DNA of 7,462 nucleotides, from positions 1-7,462 of the forward strand of contig JAIRRE010000358.1 of assembly GCA_031256125.1 (NCBI GenBank), given 5' to 3'. This document shows, in pieces, positions 1 to 7,462 of the stretch. The stretch comes from Burkholderiaceae bacterium (GTDB lineage: Bacteria; Pseudomonadota; Gammaproteobacteria; Burkholderiales; Burkholderiaceae_C). How positions within the stretch are numbered: position 1 is the stretch's first letter; every line of letters begins with the position of its first letter. Under the pieces are notes generated by a model that did not search any database, was not told where the DNA came from, and was given only the letters and a program-made list of their open reading frames with translations. Position numbers and translations under genes: made by a program.

Positions 1-5533
<5,533 letters not shown>

Positions 5534-5538
5534 GTGAT

Positions 5539-5542
5539 CTCC
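5539..5542 (-). promoter_or_regulatory. Ribosome-binding site that fixes the rpoB start
   Basis: The minus strand reads CCCGGAGATCACATG. GGAG lies 5 nt before the ATG at 5533. No comparable site precedes the longer in-frame option at 5689, so this decides the 1370-residue start. Confidence 0.8.
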
Positions 5543-5600
5543 GGGCGGTGAGACATGTATGGCGACTGGTGGCGTACCGGAAAAAACCGGCAAGACTTGG

Positions 5601-5620
5601 CGGCTGGCCACTACCAGCCG
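5601..5620 (-). repeat. Hairpin upstream of rpoB
   Basis: Perfect 7-bp inverted repeat (5601-5607 with 5614-5620, arms CGGCTGG/CCAGCCG) around a 6-nt loop. On the RNA strand it is followed 14 nt later by a U6 run (5581-5586), itself flanked by CCGG on both sides. The spacing to the U run is too long for a standard intrinsic terminator. It may be a folded spacer element or a weak pause site. Its function is unknown. Confidence 0.4.
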
Positions 5621-5686
5621 ATGGCGGACAGCCGCGCATTGCACGCGGCCCGAACCAAGCCGTCTTCCGCAGTCGGATTCAGAAGA

Positions 5687-5733
5687 CACGTGAAAGTGCG
5701 CCTGGCCTCGTGTCGCAGGCGGACTTTCAGGTG
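5687..5733 (-). ncRNA. Long interrupted stem, candidate RNase III processing site
   Basis: Pairing blocks are 5687-5689 with 5731-5733, 5691-5697 with 5723-5729, and 5699-5704 with 5716-5721. This gives 16 pairs broken by two single mismatches (C opposite C in the transcript) and closed by an 11-nt loop. A stem of this length between rplL and rpoB matches the place where RNase III cuts the E. coli transcript. The pairing is seen directly; cleavage is an inference. It is part of the untranslated spacer, not an independent RNA gene. Confidence 0.45.
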
Positions 5734-5752
5734 CGCTCTGACATCAAACGTC

Positions 5753-5784
5753 AAAAAGCGCAACAGGCTGGCGCCTTGCCAGCC
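5753..5784 (-). terminator. Candidate attenuator after rplL
   Basis: Perfect 7-bp GC-rich stem (5766-5772 with 5778-5784, arms GGCTGGC/GCCAGCC, 5-nt loop) starting 50 nt past the rplL stop codon. On the RNA it is followed by UGUUGCGC and then five U residues (5753-5757). The U run begins 8 nt after the stem rather than at once, so termination would be partial at best. That fits the attenuator known between rplL and rpoB in E. coli, which lets only part of the polymerases reach rpoBC. Strength and activity are inferred. Confidence 0.45.
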
Positions 5785-5834
5785 CGTGTAAACCAGCGCC
5801 GGGGTAAAAGCGACCCCGACGCCAGCCAATGGGT

Positions 5835-6218
<384 letters not shown>

Positions 6219-6225
6219 TTTGATG

Positions 6226-6231
6226 TTTCCT
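6226..6231 (-). promoter_or_regulatory. Ribosome-binding site of rplL
   Basis: AGGAAA on the minus strand, 7 nt before the rplL ATG, in the 52-bp rplJ-rplL gap. L12 is made in several copies per L10, so separate initiation here is expected. Confidence 0.7.
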
Positions 6232-6270
6232 GAAAGTGGGTTGATGTCTGAAAAACTCGTCTTGCCTTAT

Positions 6271-6780
6271 TTAGGCTGCCGCGGGCGCGGCTTCGCCGCC
6301 CTTCTGGGCCGCCAACGCGCCCAGCACCACGGCGGTGCGGGAAATCGGCGACATGAGCAACCCGCACAGCTGCGCCAGCAGCGTTTCCTTGGGCGGAATG
6401 CTGGCCAATTGCTTGACGCCGTTCACATCCAGCGCCTTGCCGCCGAAAACACCGCCGCGGATGACCAGCTTGTCGTTGGTCTTGGCGAAATCGGCCACCA
6501 CTTTGGCGGCGGCCACGGGATCTTCGGAAAAGCCGTAAATCAGCGGCCCGGACATCTGGTCGCCAGCCACCTCGAAACTGCTGCCGGCCACCGCGCGGCG
6601 GGCCAACGTGTTCTTGAGCACGCTCAGGCTAACGCCTTGTTTGCGTGCGCTGGAACGCAGCTTCGTCATGTCGGCGACCGTAATGCTGCGGTATTCCGCG
6701 AACACCAGCGTTTGAGCTTTGGCGGCGAGCGAGGTCACCTCTTGGATGACCGCTTCTTTCTCACTGCGATTGAGACTCAA
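6271..6780 (-). CDS. rplJ: 50S ribosomal protein L10
   Basis: L10 anchors the L12 dimers to the ribosome by binding the 23S rRNA GTPase-associated centre next to L11. The L10-L12 complex also binds its own mRNA leader to repress translation. The protein is 169 residues: [20 protein letters not shown] at the N-terminus, the conserved RNA-binding part [14 protein letters not shown] (29-42) and [11 protein letters not shown] (53-63), GPLIYGFS (78-85), and a C-terminal helix carrying the L12 sites that ends in an Ala-rich tail. The start codon is TTG at 6780. It is well supported because a strong AAAGGAGT ribosome-binding site sits 6 nt upstream and the protein begins exactly where I recall L10 relatives beginning. 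The stop is TAA. A 275-bp untranslated leader separates it from rplA, and rplL follows 52 bp downstream. Confidence 0.97.
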   Translation of the reverse strand: MSLNRSEKEAVIQEVTSLAAKAQTLVFAEYRSITVADMTKLRSSARKQGVSLSVLKNTLARRAVAGSSFEVAGDQMSGPLIYGFSEDPVAAAKVVADFAKTNDKLVIRGGVFGGKALDVNGVKQLASIPPKETLLAQLCGLLMSPISRTAVVLGALAAQKGGEAAPAAA

Positions 6781-6786
6781 GGTCTG

Positions 6787-6794
6787 ACTCCTTT
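6787..6794 (-). promoter_or_regulatory. Strong ribosome-binding site deciding the TTG start of rplJ
   Basis: AAAGGAGT on the minus strand is a near-ideal Shine-Dalgarno sequence. It ends 6 nt before the TTG at 6778-6780. The nearest upstream ATG (about 23 nt away) is out of frame, so the TTG is the start. A weak start codon after a strong site could make rplJ translation more sensitive to leader control; that is an inference. Confidence 0.85.
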
Positions 6795-6803
6795 GCTACA
6801 CAT

Positions 6804-6826
6804 GCGCGAGTTGAACCAACCCGCGC
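6804..6826 (-). repeat. Hairpin just upstream of the rplJ ribosome-binding site
   Basis: A 10-bp stem (6804-6813 with 6817-6826) with one G-U pair in the RNA and a tight 3-nt loop (GUU). Its 3' edge is 9 nt from the AAAGGAGT site. It does not itself cover the ribosome-binding site. It may insulate the initiation region or form part of the regulatory fold of the leader. Confidence 0.5.
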
Positions 6827-6856
6827 GCCTTGCTTGTAAAGCGACCTGCCGCTTGA

Positions 6857-6964
6857 AGGTCATCAACCAAACTCTGACCTCTTGGCAGCGGGCACGCCAT
6901 CTGCGCTGGCCGCTCCCGACTCGGGAGCCATTAAGCGCAACCGCGAAGTTGCGCGCCAGCGGTC
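6857..6964 (-). promoter_or_regulatory. Candidate L10 autoregulatory mRNA leader
   Basis: The rplJ leader folds into a clear three-way junction. The closing stem is 6904-6910 with 6955-6961 (CGCTGGC/GCCAGCG). It encloses a 7-bp hairpin at 6935-6941/6948-6954 and a 6-bp hairpin at 6912-6917/6923-6928, which extends to 8 pairs around one base at DNA level. A 6-bp stem at 6857-6862/6875-6880 follows downstream. In many bacteria the rplJ leader (Rfam family L10_leader) binds the L10-L12 complex and blocks rplJL translation. Position and structure fit that family. I cannot confirm the kink-turn it normally contains. Confidence 0.6.
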
Positions 6965-7003
6965 TTGGATGACCCGGCGGCTTGCATCAAAAAACGCGCG
7001 CCC

Positions 7004-7025
7004 CCGGCCCACCACCACGGGCCGG
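7004..7025 (-). terminator. Alternative hairpin before a U6 run
   Basis: Arms 7004-7010 and 7019-7025 (CCGGCCC/GGGCCGG), 7 bp with an 8-nt loop. It reuses part of the 3' arm of the 11-bp hairpin at 7019-7046, so the two cannot form together. On the RNA, nine G/C bases separate it from six U residues at 6989-6994. That distance argues against a standard terminator, so this is a low-confidence call. Confidence 0.3.
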
Positions 7026-7046
7026 TTTCCAAAAAGAAACCGGCCC
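7019..7046 (-). terminator. Strong hairpin 3' of rplA
   Basis: Perfect 11-bp inverted repeat (7019-7029 with 7036-7046, arms GGGCCGGTTTC/GAAACCGGCCC) around a 6-nt loop, starting 9 nt past the rplA stop. The U residues are in the loop (UUUUUG) and the stem is followed by GUGGUGG, so it is not a classical intrinsic terminator. It could stabilise the 3' end of the rplKA message, pause polymerase or terminate partly. Confidence 0.5.
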
Positions 7047-7055
7047 GAATTCACA

Positions 7056-7462
7056 TTACGCCGCGATGGTCTGGGTTTCCACCCGGACGCCCACGCCCAT
7101 CGTGCTGGACACCGCCACCTTGCGCAAATACACGCCCTTGCTGGTAGCGGGCTTGGCCTTGTTCAGGGCATCGATCAGCGCCGCCAGATTGGCTTGCAGC
7201 TTGTCGGCCTCGAACGAGCGGCGGCCAATGGTGCCATGCACAATGCCGGCTTTGTCGGCACGGAACTGCACCTGACCGGCCTTGGCGTTCCTGACCGCGC
7301 CAGCCACGTCGGGCGTAACGGTGCCGACCTTGGGGTTGGGCATCAAGCCGCGCGGGCCGAGGATTTGGCCCAGCGTACCCACCACGCGCATCGCGTCGGG
7401 TGCGGCGATCACCACATCGAACGGCATGTCGCCGGCCTTGACCTGCGCGGCCAAGTCGTCCA
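7056..7462 (-). CDS. rplA: 50S ribosomal protein L1 (C-terminal part, cut by window edge)
   Basis: L1 binds 23S rRNA at the mobile L1 stalk and helps release deacylated tRNA. In many bacteria it also represses its own rplKA mRNA. About 135 C-terminal codons of a protein of roughly 230 residues are visible, read without interruption from the window edge to a TAA at 7056. The conserved L1 signature is present ([20 protein letters not shown]), followed by [19 protein letters not shown] and the C-terminal block [18 protein letters not shown]. The visible part covers the end of the inserted second domain and the return into the first RNA-binding domain. The frame continues past the edge (DDL before [13 protein letters not shown]), so the TTG at 7454 is an internal leucine, not the start. 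rplK is expected just upstream, outside the window. Confidence 0.96.
   Translation of the reverse strand, partial: DDLAAQVKAGDMPFDVVIAAPDAMRVVGTLGQILGPRGLMPNPKVGTVTPDVAGAVRNAKAGQVQFRADKAGIVHGTIGRRSFEADKLQANLAALIDALNKAKPATSKGVYLRKVAVSSTMGVGVRVETQTIAA

Larger units (their letters stand above)
5534..5834 (-). other. rplL-rpoB intergenic spacer (301 bp)
   Basis: No convincing gene is present here. On the transcribed strand the spacer holds, in order, a GC-rich hairpin with a downstream U run, a long stem interrupted by single mismatches, and another 7-bp hairpin followed later by a U run (each listed separately). It ends with the rpoB ribosome-binding site. A further small hairpin, 5800-5805 with 5813-5818, lies 16 nt after the rplL stop. 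In E. coli the same spacer contains a partial terminator and RNase III processing sites that lower and separate rpoBC expression. The same role here is inferred from position and structure. I saw no convincing sigma-70 promoter. Confidence 0.7.
6781..7055 (-). other. rplA-rplJ intergenic spacer (275 bp)
   Basis: No gene is supported here. From the rplA side the spacer holds a strong hairpin, an overlapping alternative hairpin, a U6 run (6989-6994), the L10-leader-like fold and the rplJ ribosome-binding site. In E. coli rplJ has its own promoter in this region. Here TTGATG overlapping the U6 run could serve as a -35 element, but I see no acceptable -10 at the right distance, so no promoter is called. 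Confidence 0.6.

Noticed and set aside
5534..5689. 52-codon in-frame N-terminal extension of rpoB
   Set aside because: The extension ([10 protein letters not shown]...) is unlike any RpoB N-terminus I know. The spacer has structured RNA elements, and a GGAG site places the start at 5533.
5611..5829. 72-codon minus-strand open frame in the rplL-rpoB spacer, starting TTG 5 nt after the rplL stop
   Set aside because: There is no ribosome-binding site, no recognisable motif, and it runs straight through the attenuator-like and RNase III-like stems. A leader peptide cannot be excluded but has no positive support.
6961..6994. Possible rplJ promoter with a TTGATG -35 element at about 6992-6987
   Set aside because: The hexamer at 17 nt spacing (CAAGAC) is a poor -10 element. 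The TTGATG overlaps the U6 run and is probably fortuitous.
6863..7054. 63-codon minus-strand open frame (GTG start) in the rplJ leader
   Set aside because: It overlaps the post-rplA hairpins and the L10-leader fold, has no ribosome-binding site and resembles no protein family.

Overview
The window is a stretch of conserved chromosomal core: the ribosomal-protein/RNA-polymerase cluster rplA (3' part) - rplJ - rplL - rpoB - rpoC (5' part). All genes lie on the minus strand, so transcription runs from high to low coordinates. The DNA is GC-rich. The L12, L10, RpoB and RpoC sequences, as remembered, resemble those of Burkholderiales (Betaproteobacteria). Examples are the RpoC N-terminus [20 protein letters not shown], the L10 N-terminus [11 protein letters not shown] and an RpoB of 1370 residues. 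I would not name a genus without a search.

Layout in transcription order: the C-terminal ~135 codons of rplA (7462-7056); a 275-bp spacer with a strong hairpin just after rplA, an alternative overlapping hairpin, and a folded region that fits the L10 autoregulatory mRNA leader (7055-6781); rplJ, starting at a well-placed TTG codon (6780-6271); a 52-bp spacer; rplL (6218-5835); a 301-bp spacer with an attenuator-like hairpin, a long interrupted stem of RNase III type and a further hairpin (5834-5534); rpoB (5533-1421); a 23-bp spacer; and rpoC (1397 to the window edge), which is cut just after its catalytic NADFDGD motif.

The genes supply the ribosomal L1 protein and the L10-(L12)n stalk that recruits translation factors, plus the beta and beta' subunits of RNA polymerase. 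Co-transcribing the abundant stalk proteins with the scarcer polymerase subunits is usually balanced by L10 autoregulation of rplJL, partial termination before rpoB and RNA processing. Candidate sites for each can be seen in the two long spacers. All genes are intact where visible, with no frameshift, insertion, mobile element, CRISPR array or RNA gene. I found no sign of a previously undescribed system. What deserves a second look is confined to RNA structure in the two spacers.
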